This document shows, one piece after another, positions 12,203 to 23,559 of a stretch of DNA of 64,000 nucleotides. The stretch's first letter is position 1. Each line of letters starts with the position of its first letter. The notes below the pieces were generated by a model. The model worked only from the letters and a program-made list of their open reading frames with translations, did not search any database and was not told the origin of the DNA. The DNA comes from Plantago major (lineage: Eukaryota > Streptophyta > Magnoliopsida > Lamiales > Plantaginaceae): NCBI GenBank assembly GCA_026545765.1, contig CM048842.1:31607167-31671166 (forward strand), written 5' to 3'. Both the position numbers and the translations under genes were made by a program.

Positions 12203-14069
12203 TCAGTTCTTTGGTAGCTCGATTAGTCCAAGACTATGTCTTAAGGCTAAGAATCTACTTTCTTGTAGTAGCTTAGTGAAGATATCTGCAAGTTGGTCTT
12301 CAGTGCCAATCTTGAGTATCTCTATATTGCCTTTTTCAACGTGGTCTCTGATGAAGTGGTGTCTAACATCAATGTGCTTTGTTCTAGCATGAAACTTAGG
12401 ATTCTGAGTTATGGCAATAGCACTTGTGTTGCCACAGAAAATGGGAGTTTTCTCTTCATTGAGTCCATAGTCTCTCAGTTGTTGTTGTATCCACAATATT
12501 TGTGAAGCACAACACCCAGCTGCAATATATTCAGCCTCTGTGGTAGATGTGGCAATTGAATTTTGTTTCTTGCTGAACCAATATATTAATCTAGCACCAA
12601 GAAATTGACAAGTTCCTGAGGTGCTTTTTCTATCAAGCAATGATCCAGCATAGTCAGCATCTAAATAGCCAACCAAACTCAATCCACTGTCTTTTGGATA
12701 CCACACTCCAACTTCTACAGTACCCTTTACATACCTCAATATTTTCATGGCAATGTTGTAGTGTGATTGCATTGGATTTGTCTGAAATCTAGCACACACT
12801 CCAACTGCATATTGAATATCAGTTCTACTTGCAGTGAGGTATAGTAGAGACCCAATCAATTTCCTATACTTGTGTTCTTCAATACTCTTGTCAGATTCAG
12901 TATAGGTCATCTTGGTTCCAATGCTCATTGGTATCTTAGCATTCTTTTCGGAAGGCTTTAGATTAAACTTGTTGAGCATATCCTTTGCATACTTTGTTTG
13001 ACTAATGAATATTCCATCATTGAGTTGCTTGACTTGTAGCCCTAGGAAGTAATTCAATTCTCCCATCATGCTCATCTCAAATTTACATTTCATGAGTTCA
13101 GCAAAGTCTCCACAAAGTTGCTTGTCTTTAGATCCAAATATAATGTCATCAACGTATACTTGAACTAAAAGTAGTTTCCCATCATGGTTCAATGTGAAGA
13201 GTGTTTTATCAACATCTCCTTTCTTGAAACCACTTTCGAGTAGTGTCGGCGATGTATCATACCATGCTCTTGGAGCTTGTTTCACCATCTGAGCTTTACA
13301 AGTTTATAGACCATCCTACTTTACGAGAAACTTCAAAACACGGTGGTTGCTCGACATAGACTTCTTGACGCTCACCATTTAGGAATGCACTCTTGACATC
13401 CATCGATAAATTGTAAAAGTCATTATGAAACGCAAAGGCTAGAAAAAGTCTTATTGCATCCAATCTTGCAACTGGTGCATAAGATTCATCAAAATCTAGT
13501 CCTTCAGTCTGGGTGAATCCCTTAGCAACCAACCTAGCTTTGTTTCTGGTTATTTCACCAGACTCATTCATTTTGTTTCTGAAAACCCACTTGGTTCCGA
13601 TTACAGATATTCCGACATTAAATGGAACTAGTTTCCAGACATTGTTTCTCTCAAATTGATCCAACTCTTCTTGCATTGCAGAGATCCAATCTTGATCCTT
13701 TAATGCTTCTTCTATAGTCTTTGGTTCAATGTTTGAGATGAAACATCCATAGAGACAATTTGCTTTTTCAGCAATTGCTCTTCTAGTTCTAACTCCTTGG
13801 TCTATGGGACCAATCACATCCTTTGTAGGATGATTTCTCATCCATTTAATAATGGGTTTTGAACTAGTAGGATCAATATAATTTTGATTTGAATGTGAAT
13901 CAATATGATCTTGATGAGATACTTGTGCAGTATCTAAGATATCTGACACATTGGAAATGCCATGGATATCTGACACTTTTTCAGCGTTAGAGATATCTGG
14001 GACTTGTATTTCAACAATCTCATTTTCAGATACCTCTCCATGATGAAGGTTCTCAGTAACCTGTTCCAT
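12203..14069 (-). pseudogene. Copia-A reverse transcriptase and RNase H
   Basis: This is the copia RVT_2 reverse transcriptase. It is seen as a block beginning near [20 protein letters not shown] with [17 protein letters not shown] and [20 protein letters not shown], then the catalytic LVQVYVDDIIFGS. The RNase H part has DADYAGSLLDRKSTSGTCQF and STTEAEYIAAGCCASQILWI, and a C-terminal end DIFTKLLQESRFLALRHSLG. Domain order and spacing are normal for Ty1/copia. It copies element RNA into DNA in the virus-like particle. It is broken. Confidence 0.9.
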
Positions 14070-14261
14070 TTATGGAATTCTCATAGGAAATTCTTCATCA
14101 TGTCTTAGAGTCATCTGGTTGTTACTAAGCATAGGTTGCTTTTCAACGTCAGACTCATCCTCTACTTGAATGATAGAATTGTTTCCTTGTGAGGATCCTT
14201 TTTCAGAATCTTTAATCATTACTTCTTTGATCCTATCTGAGAGATCATCATTTAAGAGTAC

Positions 14262-15150
14262 TTACTTGTTTCCTTCATAGAACACTACATGAACAGATTC
14301 TTCGATCTTTTGCGTTCTTTTGTTGTAGATTCTGTAGGCTTTGCTATTCAGAGAATAACCAAGAAATACTCCTTCATCTGACTTTGGTTGAAATGTTCTC
14401 AAGTATTCTTTTCCATTGTTGAGAACGAAACATCTGCAACCATACACCCTTAGATGCTTGATACTTGGGGGTCTACCAATGAAAAGCTCGTAAGGAGTTT
14501 TGTCATGGTGTTTGTTAATCAGACATCTATTTTGAGTGTAGCATGTTGTGTTTATAGCTTCAACCCAATAGATTTCACTTATTTCAGTGTCAGCAAGCAT
14601 TGTTCTTGCTGCTTTTTTCAGGGTCCTATTCTTTCTTTCAGCAACACCATTTTGTTGTGGTGTCCTTACAGAAGATAGTTGATGTTGTATACCTTTGCAA
14701 GTACAAAACTCTTTGATGTACTGGTTCACAAACTCAGTACCATGGTATGTTCTGATTACAGATACCTTGTCATTTTTCATGACTTCGAGCTTATTCAGCA
14801 AGTTAGGTATCTCAACCCTTGCATCAGATTTGTGTTTGAGAGAGACAACCCAAGTAAATCTTGAGTAATCATCAACAACAACCAGACCATACTTCTTTCC
14901 TACATAACTAGTTACAGAGGATTCAAACAGATCCATATGTAACAATTGCAGTGGCCTTTCACTGGAATGTCTAGTTTTAGACTTGAAAGATGTTTTGGAT
15001 TGTTTTCCCACTTGGAAAGCTGAGCATACACCTTCTTTTCTATATGCCATTTTGGGTAAACCAACCACCAACTCTTTCTTGGCTAGCTTATTCAGAGTTT
15101 TGAAATTCAAGTGACTCATTCTTTTATGCCATAGACAATTTTCTTCTTGT
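14262..15150 (-). pseudogene. Copia-A integrase
   Basis: The region carries the pre-integrase zinc-finger tail (MSHLNFKTLNKLAKKELVVG), then the DDE core with LLHMDLFESSVTSYVGKKYG, VVVDDYSRFTWVVSLKHKS and VRTPQQNGVAERKNRTLKKA. The C-terminal part has HLRVYGCRCFVLNNGKE and FLGYSLNSKAYRIYNKRTQK. This is the standard copia order of integrase before reverse transcriptase, which separates it from gypsy. It is broken. Confidence 0.9.
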
Positions 15151-15161
15151 GGCAGATTGAC

Positions 15162-15548
15162 TCACCATGAGACATTCTTGGTTGTGGCGGATGCCCAATC
15201 GAACATAAAGATTTCCTTTCGCCTTGCAAAGGTATGCTTTGACTCATTGTCAATCACTTTACATAGTTTTGACTTGACCTTGACAATGTACCCTTTGTCC
15301 ACTAGTTTACTCATGCTTAGGAGATTATATTTCAATCCCTTTACATGAAGTACATCAGAGATTGTAAGGGCTCCAAACATCAAATTGCTAAAACCTATGG
15401 TTGGATTTTCATCTCCTCCAGCAAACCTGATAATTGGTCCATCATTGCAATTTTTGTAGTCAATCAGATTTGCTTTGTCTCCTGTCATGTGATTCCCACA
15501 TCCACTATCAAAATGCCACTTTAAATTAGTCTTTAGAGTGTTCTGCAC
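15162..15548 (-). pseudogene. Copia-A protease
   Basis: An aspartic protease with the copia active-site context WHFDSGCGNHMTGDKANLID, followed by RFAGGDENPTIGFSNLMFG and a LKYNLLSMSKLVDKGYIVKV stretch. It would cut the Gag-Pol polyprotein. It lies between gag and integrase as expected. Confidence 0.88.
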
Positions 15549-15599
15549 AAAACAGGAAACAGGAGATTAGGTTCTCATACCAACAATGGAACCATCTGA

Positions 15600-18022
15600 A
15601 CTAAAGAATCTTCCAGTAGGAATCTATTTTTGAATGAATTTCTTAGGAACATTCTTTTGTCTAACAGGAACATAAGGAGGAATCCTAGTTAAATGATTTG
15701 TATCATTGTTGTTAAGAACTATTTTCTTCCTTGGTGTGTTCCTTGGTGCTCCATTTGGTGCTTTCAGATACCTGTCAGGTTTACGATGCCTTCTCGACAA
15801 ACTTAGCTTTCCTAGCCAGATTTATTCTAGCCCTGGCATTCATATTTTCAGTGGCTTGATTTATTTTCCACTTCTGATAATTGCTGTGAGCAATTCTAGC
15901 TTTTAACCATCGTCCTTGCTCTTGTTAGTATTCACGAGCAAGTTGTTTCCCAATGGCTTTATAGCGATACCGTTCGAGCACACGGTGCTATCGAGATCTC
16001 TTCTCGTGACTTTGCTAGTCTCTGGATAATCTATTTTCTTTCCAGAAAACGTGACATAGGAGAATTTGTCAGCTCCTGCAATTTTTCCTTTTTGAGAGAC
16101 ATAGCACTGTGGGTGATTACACTTTTCATTGTTATGATTCTTTTCAGAGACATTTCCCACATTATTCCTCTGGACTTGATTTTGCCACAAAAGCTTGGTC
16201 GCAACTGCCTTTCCTTTGTCGACAATCTTAGCTTTCTGACCGATACTGTAGATTGTTTGGGAATTACCTTGCTGAGCACTAACAAATGTTCGTCCTTCAT
16301 TACTCTTATTCAGAGTGGTGGGCTATGCGTGTGTGTGTCATTGAGTCCTCTCTTTTCTGAAGGATCTCTTAAATAAGATTGTACTTTAGTAAGAGTGTCA
16401 CTAGCTTTGGCATAAGATTGAAAAGATAGTTCTTTCTTTTTGAGTTCCTTATTCTTAGAGAGAAGATCTTCACATTTCTTTTGAAGATTGGCCATTGCTT
16501 CTTTATGTGACTTTTCGGTCTCAGATATCTGAGCCTTGAGAAATGCATTTTCAGCATCCTTTTTCTCAGATATCTTGATTAATTGAGAATTTTCCTTTTC
16601 AAGAGAATTCTTTTCTTCTTCAAAACTTCCGGCTCTAGTTCGGATCATTAGAAATTCTCTTTCGTAGAGATCAAGTTCTCTTTTGAGTTTTTCCAGATCT
16701 TTGATTCCCTCTTCATCACTTTCATAAGTATGACAGGAAGTATGTGTTACCTCATCAGCCATTAGACAAGGTTCAATGTTGGAGATATCTGGAAAGATTT
16801 CTTCAGCCATTCCACACACTTCTTTCTTCTTTTGACCAAAGTCAATTACTTCGTGAGAGACACCGCACATTTCTGGGGAAGGCAGTGTGGAATCATCTGA
16901 ATCCTCATCCTCAGAATCAGATTCAATATCTAGAGCATCCAGTTGAATTTGAATCTTTTTCCATTCTTCAGTGAGCATAGCTCTCTGACTTCTTTTGAAG
17001 ATTCTTCTGTCTTTCTTGTCACCTGTCTTTAGTTTGTTGAGGACAGGGCAATCCTTCTTGAAATTACCAGGTTTCTGACAATAGAAACAGATATCGTTTC
17101 CGATTTCTGCTTCCTCAGTACTTGATACTTTCTGAGCCAACTTGTTCAGCGAGCTTTGCATATTTTTGTACTCGTGGTAGTTTGAGCCTAGATGCTTTTT
17201 CAGTTTTTCTTTGGCTTTTCTTCTCTCAATTTCTCGACTGACATATTTTCCCATTTGCTTTACAGCAAGAGCATCCTCAGTCACTTCCTTGCCTTTCTTC
17301 TTTTCAGAAGTTCCTTGAGCAACTAAAGCGACATTCTGCAACTTCTCAATTGTTTGTTCTCGTTGAGTTGTCTCATAGTCAACAGTGGCAAGATGAGAGA
17401 AAAGTTCTACAGGAGTGATATCTGGCATTCCTTGGTTAAAGTAGAAAAACTTTGTGTGTTCCCAGTTATGATTTAAACTTCTCACAATAGTCTTAATCTT
17501 TTCTGACTGGGTATATCTATTACTTTCACCATGTGCAGCCATGTCACTCATAAGTGTTGTAAACCGGAAATCTAGTTCTTCAAGAGTCTCTGTGGGACCT
17601 TGTTTAAAGTTTTGGAATTTGAGCTTCAAAACTTCGAACTTGTTTTCCTTTCTTTTCTCAGTGCCGGCACAGATTTCTTCAATCATTTGCCAGGCCACTT
17701 TCACCGTTTTTGCACCCCACAGTTTACACTGTATGTGCTCTGGAGTAGAACGTATGATGATATTACGAGCCTGACCATCTAGTCGATTTCTCTTGGCATC
17801 TTCCGATGTTCAGAGCTTTCTGGGCTTTGGTCGTAAATAACTTGACTGGTAGGTCTCCCACTGGTTGACGCATCTATCTGTGAAGACACATCGCTTTGTT
17901 CTCTGTCTCTACCATTAGAAACCTCTATGACTTGCTTGAGTTGTTGAACGACTATTGGGCCATGTTGTTTTCCATTTTTCATAATTCTTTGGCTTGAGAA
18001 TTAGGGCGTCACTTAAAGACAT
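15600..18022 (-). pseudogene. Copia-A gag
   Basis: The start codon at 18022 opens MSLSDALIL, matching MSLSDAPILKPENYEKW in Copia-B. Parts are a UBN2-type capsid region (VAWQMIEEICAGTE, FKQGPTETLEELDFRFTTLM, VRSLNHNWEHTKFFYFNQGM), a CCHC-type zinc knuckle region near 17040-17105 (YCQKPGNFKKDCPVLNK), an acidic stretch, and a long coiled coil (about 16370-16700). It forms the particle shell and binds RNA. The gag is long for copia, fitting Sirevirus-type elements. It is broken. Confidence 0.85.
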
Positions 18023-18126
18023 CCTGCACCAAATACACTAAACAAACGAATCTAGTGTAGGTGAAAAGCAGTTAGTGAGCACTTATCTGGGATCTAGGTT
18101 CAGTGCTGAAGGCTTGGGAACCTCCA

Positions 18127-18138
18127 GCTCTGATACCA
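18127..18138 (-). other. Copia-A primer binding site (tRNA-iMet type)
   Basis: The minus strand reads TGGTATCAGAGC two bases after the 5' LTR end. This is the classic Ty1/copia primer site complementary to the 3' end of initiator tRNA-Met. Confidence 0.9.
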
Positions 18139-18140
18139 CT

Positions 18141-19791
18141 TGTTGGTCCAGATAACGGCAACGTAAAAGACTAGGGGGGGGGGGGTGAATAGTCTTTTAA
18201 AACTTTTGTCGATAAACACAGTTTCTCAGATATCTGTGTAGATATCTGATACTTAATTTCAGAGAGCGGAAGACTTTTATGTGATAAGTGCACGTGCTCA
18301 GCAAGATGTGTGTAAGTACTTTGCAAGATAAGTAAAGCAAGTAATAAACTGCAGAAAGTAAATAACACAAGTCTTTTTATAGTGGTATCTGAAGGTGGCG
18401 TAATCCTTCAACTAATCCACTTCGGCCTTTCTCAGACCTAGAATCCCTAAGACAGATAAATGAGTTAAACTTACAGATATCTTCTCTTGATTCCTAAATA
18501 CACTAGGTTCCCAACCAAGTGTTCCCCCTGAGTTATTCCCCGGCTTTCAAAGCCAAGTACTTCATGTACTCAGAAACCTTTTTGAGCTATTCCTTAGCTT
18601 CCCAAGCTAAGTACTTCCTGTGCTCAGCAACCTTGGAGTTATTCCTTAGTTTCCCAAACTAAGTACTTCCTATACTCCACACCGAATATGGTGTTGGTTT
18701 TAGGTTTGTTTGTCAAATGAGCTTCTTAAATAACTTATTCAGTTATTCAGATAGCTCTATGAATCAAGTATACTTAATACACTTTTCAATGTATGGTATC
18801 TTGTTCTCTACTGACCCAAGTCTATTGTAAGTGTTCCAGAGAATGAATCTCAGATATGAAATCTTAGTTCAACTCCTTCGCATATAACAATGCTTGTTAA
18901 GGATCAGGCACTTAGAAATTTTGTGCTACTTAGAATCAAGAGCTTTGGTCGCAACAGAAAGCTTGAAGGTAAGTCGTTTGCTTGAGAGAGCTTGTGTGTG
19001 AGTATTCAATGTAAGTTCAGTGTTATGTGTGTGTGTTCTCAAGCAGTCTAAGTGTTGATATTTATAGATGAATTTGAGTGCCGTTTGAATAGTATCCCTT
19101 AGGCTTAAATCAAATTCAAACTATTGATATCTGAATATAATCTTTATGTGAGTTTGTCTTCTTCTTCAGAAGCTACAGTTTTTGTTCAGACATTTCTATA
19201 TGCGCATTTAATGCACTGTACTATATTTTGTCCCGTAGTGCCAATGGAACTATGCATGGTATCAGAGATCTTTATACAATCAGAGTTTTCTGAAACTTTG
19301 CATGTTCTTTTCCATCGATTATCACAACTCTAGATACCATTTGTTGAAACAACTTTGTTATAAAATATTTCTTTTTCAGAAACATAGTTTATATCCAAGG
19401 TATCTGAGTGTAGATATCTGCGGGCACTTTCCTCGTCTCAGAAACCTTTTATTCTCAGATATCTTTTGCAACACTTGTGTTTCGAAACACTTGTTTCTTC
19501 AAGATATCTGGACATAGGTATTTGAAAAACCTTTATCTTCAGCAATCTTGTGCAGTCTTCAAATCTTCAAATTCGTTGAACTTTTCTTGCTGGAAGTCTT
19601 CTTCTTGGTCTTCTTTAGAAAATAAAAATTACATTTCGAGACCTAACATCCTATACAAGATTTGCTAGACTATCATACTTAGTGAGTTTCCTCTTTTACA
19701 GTGTGCAAGTGAACCAAGAGTACTAACCTCCTTTCTGAGCTAAGATAAGTCATTAGGTTGCTGATCAAAATCTAAACAGATATTCCTAACA
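18141..19791 (-). repeat. Copia-A 5' LTR
   Basis: A 1651-bp LTR beginning TGTTGGTCCAGATAACGG and ending CAGATATTCCTAACA on the plus strand, partner of 3896-5523. A run of about 12 G lies near 18175-18185, close to the inner edge; the same place holds a G run in the Copia-B LTRs. A TATA-like TATTTATAGATG string on the plus strand near 19058 has counterparts in all LTRs of the family. Confidence 0.92.
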
Positions 19792-19796
19792 GTTGT

Positions 19797-20081
19797 CAAA
19801 TTTCCTTATGTTTGTTGTTTATTTGTCGAAAATATAGTGCGCATTAGGATGCATGCTTATGTTACGTATTCTATAGTTGGTAATAACCATAGTTTGTCTC
19901 GGATATGTTGAGTAGTCAAGACTAACGCCGGACTGACACCTTACTAACTCCGCACTGACTTCGTCCAGCAGGGTCGTTTTATATCCTCCGGACTTAGAAG
20001 TTTTCCTTATCTTAAGATACATAAACGGCCTCTCGGACTGCCATCTTAAAGCTTACGAAATTGCTTTCTCCTTTCCCTAGG
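19797..20081 (+). other. Rest of Tat-B antisense leader / probable 5' UTR intron
   Basis: This stretch resumes Tat-B after the Copia-A TSD. It has no ORF of note and ends in a pyrimidine-rich acceptor-like CTTTCTCCTTTCCCTAG just before the ATG at 20082. Together with the donor-like GTAAGT at 3867 it looks like a leader intron of about 300 bases before Copia-A inserted. Confidence 0.5.
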
Positions 20082-22918
20082 ATGTCCGAGAGTGATAGTC
20101 AGAACCGATCCGAGGCTGAAGAATATGACTCAAATAGCGTTGTCCCTGTCGGACGACTCAGGAGATTGATATTGTTGGGGGATGATTGATGAAAGTGGAA
20201 CATTCTCCTCGTCCGAGCCGGGAAGAGCCCGAGGTAAGCTCCTTACTTCGGTTAGTTGTTCCGGGTTCAGGGTCTCTGAAGCATCGGGATTACCTGCGAG
20301 TCTCTAATGTGCAGGGTACCAGTGCTGTTCAAGGGACAAGCTCTAGGACCATAGGGGCTCCCCGTTCGCGCGGTGCTAGGAAGGAGCCCAAACTCCCGGT
20401 AGAGATTCGATCCCTCATTCGCAACCTAGGTTATAATTTTAGGAGTAACCCTAACCGAGTGCCGTTCGTTCCGGATCCACTGGAGCCTAACATCGAAGAG
20501 GTGCATGATACCTCCGAGGCACCACCGGAGTTGGGTATGTTTGAAAAAGGCATCGAGGATCGAGTCCAGGTTGTTGTTCCCCTTCGGACGGTGGTAGAAC
20601 TGAGTTCTTCGTCGGGGGATGATAGAGAGGAGGAGGAGGGTCAGACTGAAGATGTCAGTTCTCAGGAGGAAGAAATGTTGTCCGCCCACATTTTCCGGAT
20701 GGAAGCATTTGGGTGCAGTGCCATGCGGACCGAAGAAGAGTTGCCGAGGGGCTTAGGAAGGTGAAGACATGTTCGGTGAAGTTCCTTGGTGAGGGGCGAG
20801 GTAACTCATCCGATCCGGAGGGTGAGCTAAGCGAGGAAAGTACATTGCCCGTGCCCTTCGTTTGTGATGGCGAGGAGGTGGAGGCTGCGGAGGAAGTTTG
20901 AGATTCCGGTCGTGGAATCCTCATTCCGGATGAGTCGCACGCTTTCTACAACCCGCCTCCGGGGTATATGTGCATGCATGAGATAAGTCTTCACTGTGGG
21001 TGGCGTTTGCCGGTGGCGTCCGAGTTTTTGGACATTTTGAACAGCATGGGGTTCAGTCCTTACCAGATCATCCCCAACTCGCTCGAAAATCTGATGTGCT
21101 TCGGGGTGATGTGTAAATATAAGGGTATCCCGGTCATGTTTGATAACTTTCGGAAGTTATTCAACGTTAGTGTAAGTAATAGGAATACTTCGTTCTACAC
21201 GCTTGTGTGTCGCCAAGCATATACTTTTTTCGTGGATCCGTTTTCCTCCTTGGGAATAAATTGGTGGAAGAGGTACATTTTCGTCCGGCCCGCTTTGAAG
21301 CAGGGTCAATCCGAAGCAGAGAAGACCAAATGGAATTTCGAGAAGAAGTTTTTCCGAGGCAGGCTGTCGGACTGGAAACCTCCGGCTCGGAACGTCCCTT
21401 TGTGGATGCAAGCTCTCCACCGGAATCATGATCCGGAGAAATATTTTTTCCGAGGATTGATATGCCAACCCCTTCCCTATCTAGACGGTTTTTTGGAGCC
21501 ATGTTTTTGTGATGGGAATAAGGATCTCAGTAAGTTCTTTCTCGTTTAGTCACGTAGTCGGTCATCCGAGTCGCTGGAGACTTGCTTCGTTTCCAGTTAT
21601 TGATAAAAATTTTTTTTTACCATGTATAACTTATTGTCCTTCAGATGTGCAGGTTTTTGGTTCGAGTACACCATGTCCACCATGCGGAAGCAAAATGCCG
21701 CGCATAGTATGGAGATGGAGGTACCGAACCCGAATCATCAAGGCGTCCTTTGTCTTTGCGATGGAAGAGCCTCGGAATGCTGCCACTTTCCGAGTGGAGG
21801 AGACTCGGAGAGCTGCGGCGGGCGAGGAGGCCTAGATGATACCTACCCCAGACACGGGTAAGGTGGCTGGCTCGAAGGGGGCCAAGAAACCTCCGAGATC
21901 TGTGTCTCGGGACCCACCTGCTAGTGGTTCGAGTGCTGCGGCTGGACAAAAGCATCCATCCGAAGGTCCGATCCCTGCGGCCAAGAAGGGCAAAGGGAAA
22001 ACGAGTGGTGAGTCGGACTTGGAGGCGGAAGTGGCTCGGTTGGTTGCTGTTCCGGAGCTGGACCGAATTACGGAGTTGTCCGCAATTCATCAAAAGGTAA
22101 ATACTGATATTTCTGGAAATACATCTTTCCTTTGTTCGGAACCTGTACTAATTTCATTTTGTCATGTATCGTAGCTTACGGCCGCTATTCGGGCATGTTC
22201 CATGGTGGCGGGTCAGAGGGCCACGATGGAAGAGGATCTGGCCAAGGCTGAAGCTGCTTGGGCGGTGGAAACGTCCAAGGTTAATTCCTTGTCTGATAGG
22301 CTAAGGAAGGCCCTTGCGGCGAAGAAGGAGTCCGAAGCGGAGGCTGCAAAACTGAAGAGTGCCATCCTGTCGCTGGAAAAGGACCTCAAAGCTCATCAGG
22401 AGGGTGTGGAGGAATATGTCATTGTCTCCCGGACCTTCAAGGATATGATGCTGAATGAGCTGTTGAAGGTTCGGACGCAAGCTGTCCAAGACTTCTTAGG
22501 GTCGGACGCTTGCAAGTTCATGCTCGAGTCCAAGTATGAAGAGGCTCGGCAGGATGGCTTTGATGCGGCTATTGGGCAGCTCCGGCATAGGGGACAGATC
22601 CCGAGCGACCTTGACTTGGAGTCTGAAGGCATTACTGCTTTCAAAGAAGCAAATGGCTCGGACTTTGCTTCGGAAGGTGTCTCGGATGAGGACTTGCTTC
22701 AATGTGAGTTTGTACAGCTTATCTGCGACGAGACCGAGGATAAGAAGTACAATCACGGCGGTCCGTATCTGCCCTCTTTTATGCCACGGGTGTTGATGTC
22801 CAGTGTTTTTGTTCCGTTGGAAGACCATGAGGAGCATAACCGGGACTGGCTGACTCTGCCGGTCTGTCGAGGTTTCTCTTCGATCTGGACTGATGGAGCA
22901 ATGCCACTTTCCTAAAGG
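20082..22918 (+). pseudogene. Tat-B antisense ORF (PF04195-like protein of unknown function)
   Basis: It lies on the plus strand between Tat-B integrase and 3' LTR, antisense to pol, where Tat-lineage elements are known to carry an extra ORF. The start ATG at 20082 opens MSESDSQNRSEAEEYD. Parts are a serine/glutamate-rich N-terminus with RNLGYNFRSNPNRVPFVPDP, the PF04195-like core at about 20930-21400 (YMCMHEISLHCGWRLPVASE, SPYQIIPNSLENLMCFGVM), a lysine/proline-rich linker (21836-22090), a coiled coil (22202-22400) and an acidic C-terminus. Intron-like gaps with GT..AG ends are at 21530-21644 and 22097-22174. The protein's role is unknown; domain make-up suggests a nuclear or particle-associated protein, which is inference. 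It is broken. Confidence 0.75.
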
Positions 22919-23080
22919 AATTAAGGGCGAAGGAGAGAAGGTTGGCGAGGAGGCCCGAGAGAATGGCATCGGATGCACAAGTGTCTCGGAAAAAAGGCCG
23001 CGGGTCCTTCGTCTTGTATGGTAACTCGTCAAGTCGTCAGGGGAGATGAAGACGGTGTATGCCCCGGAAGCGTGTAACTC

Positions 23081-23559
23081 TGGTCTTCGGACCTTAGAAA
23101 CTATGTTGTTTCTTTGTTACCGCTGTTTCTGTATGGATAATTTTTGTTGAATTTGCATAATTGATTCGGTATCCATGGCATTGGTCCGGGCTCGATGATG
23201 GCTCGGGACAACTCTTATCATTTGCTCGTGTTATTTCCTTTTCAAATGCATGCTCCTTATTGTGTGTCGAATTTATAAGACAAATCAGTAATCCAAGTTT
23301 CATTGGCTCGATTTTCTTGGGTCATGGATCCGAGTCCATGAGACCGAATCTTCCCGAAATAATGTCCGAGTCGTAGCTCCAAATGTTAATCGCTCTAAGT
23401 AAACAGGACTGATTCGGATGTCATAAATCCTGCCTGATTTGTAGCGACACGGTGTACTGTTCCGAGTCGTTTTGGACTTGCGGAAAGTTGGTAAAAAGGA
23501 GATGTTTCAAAAGAGTTGAGTGTGGGCTACGGATCACATTTGGCGCCTCGGGCTGATGG
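23081..23559. other. Tat-B non-coding spacer
   Basis: I see no gene here. The first 100 bases after the antisense ORF are AT-rich (TGTTTCTTTG, TAATTTTTGTTGAATTTGC) and could hold its poly(A) site; nothing else is recognisable. Confidence 0.4.

Larger units (their letters stand above)
3896..19791 (-). mobile_element. Copia-A: 15.9-kb Ty1/copia (Sirevirus-like) element with accessory gene
   Basis: LTRs at 3896-5523 and 18141-19791 are flanked by a perfect 5-bp TSD GTTGT (3891-3895 and 19792-19796). On the minus strand the order is 5' LTR, tRNA-iMet-type PBS, gag with zinc knuckle, protease, integrase, reverse transcriptase with RNase H, a long accessory gene region, polypurine tract, 3' LTR. 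LTRs of about 1.6 kb, a long gag and an extra sense ORF after pol are traits of the Sirevirus/Maximus lineage. The length is well above the usual for copia elements. The LTRs differ by roughly 5 percent by eye, so perhaps two million years. It is structurally complete but broken, with a dozen or more breaks. Confidence 0.92.

Noticed and set aside
20930-21400. PF04195-like domain as a true transposase
   Set aside because: The family name suggests a transposon function, but I see no catalytic acidic triad and no inverted terminal repeats. The domain's role is unknown.
20082-22918. Tat-B antisense ORF as a separate inserted element or a captured host gene
   Set aside because: There are no terminal repeats or TSD around it, and its place and orientation fit the extra antisense ORF known from Tat-lineage elements. 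A second copy in Tat-A has the same arrangement.
22496-23032. Minus-strand open frame of 178 codons opposite the antisense ORF
   Set aside because: It mirrors the coiled-coil and acidic C-terminus of the antisense ORF and shows no domain of its own.
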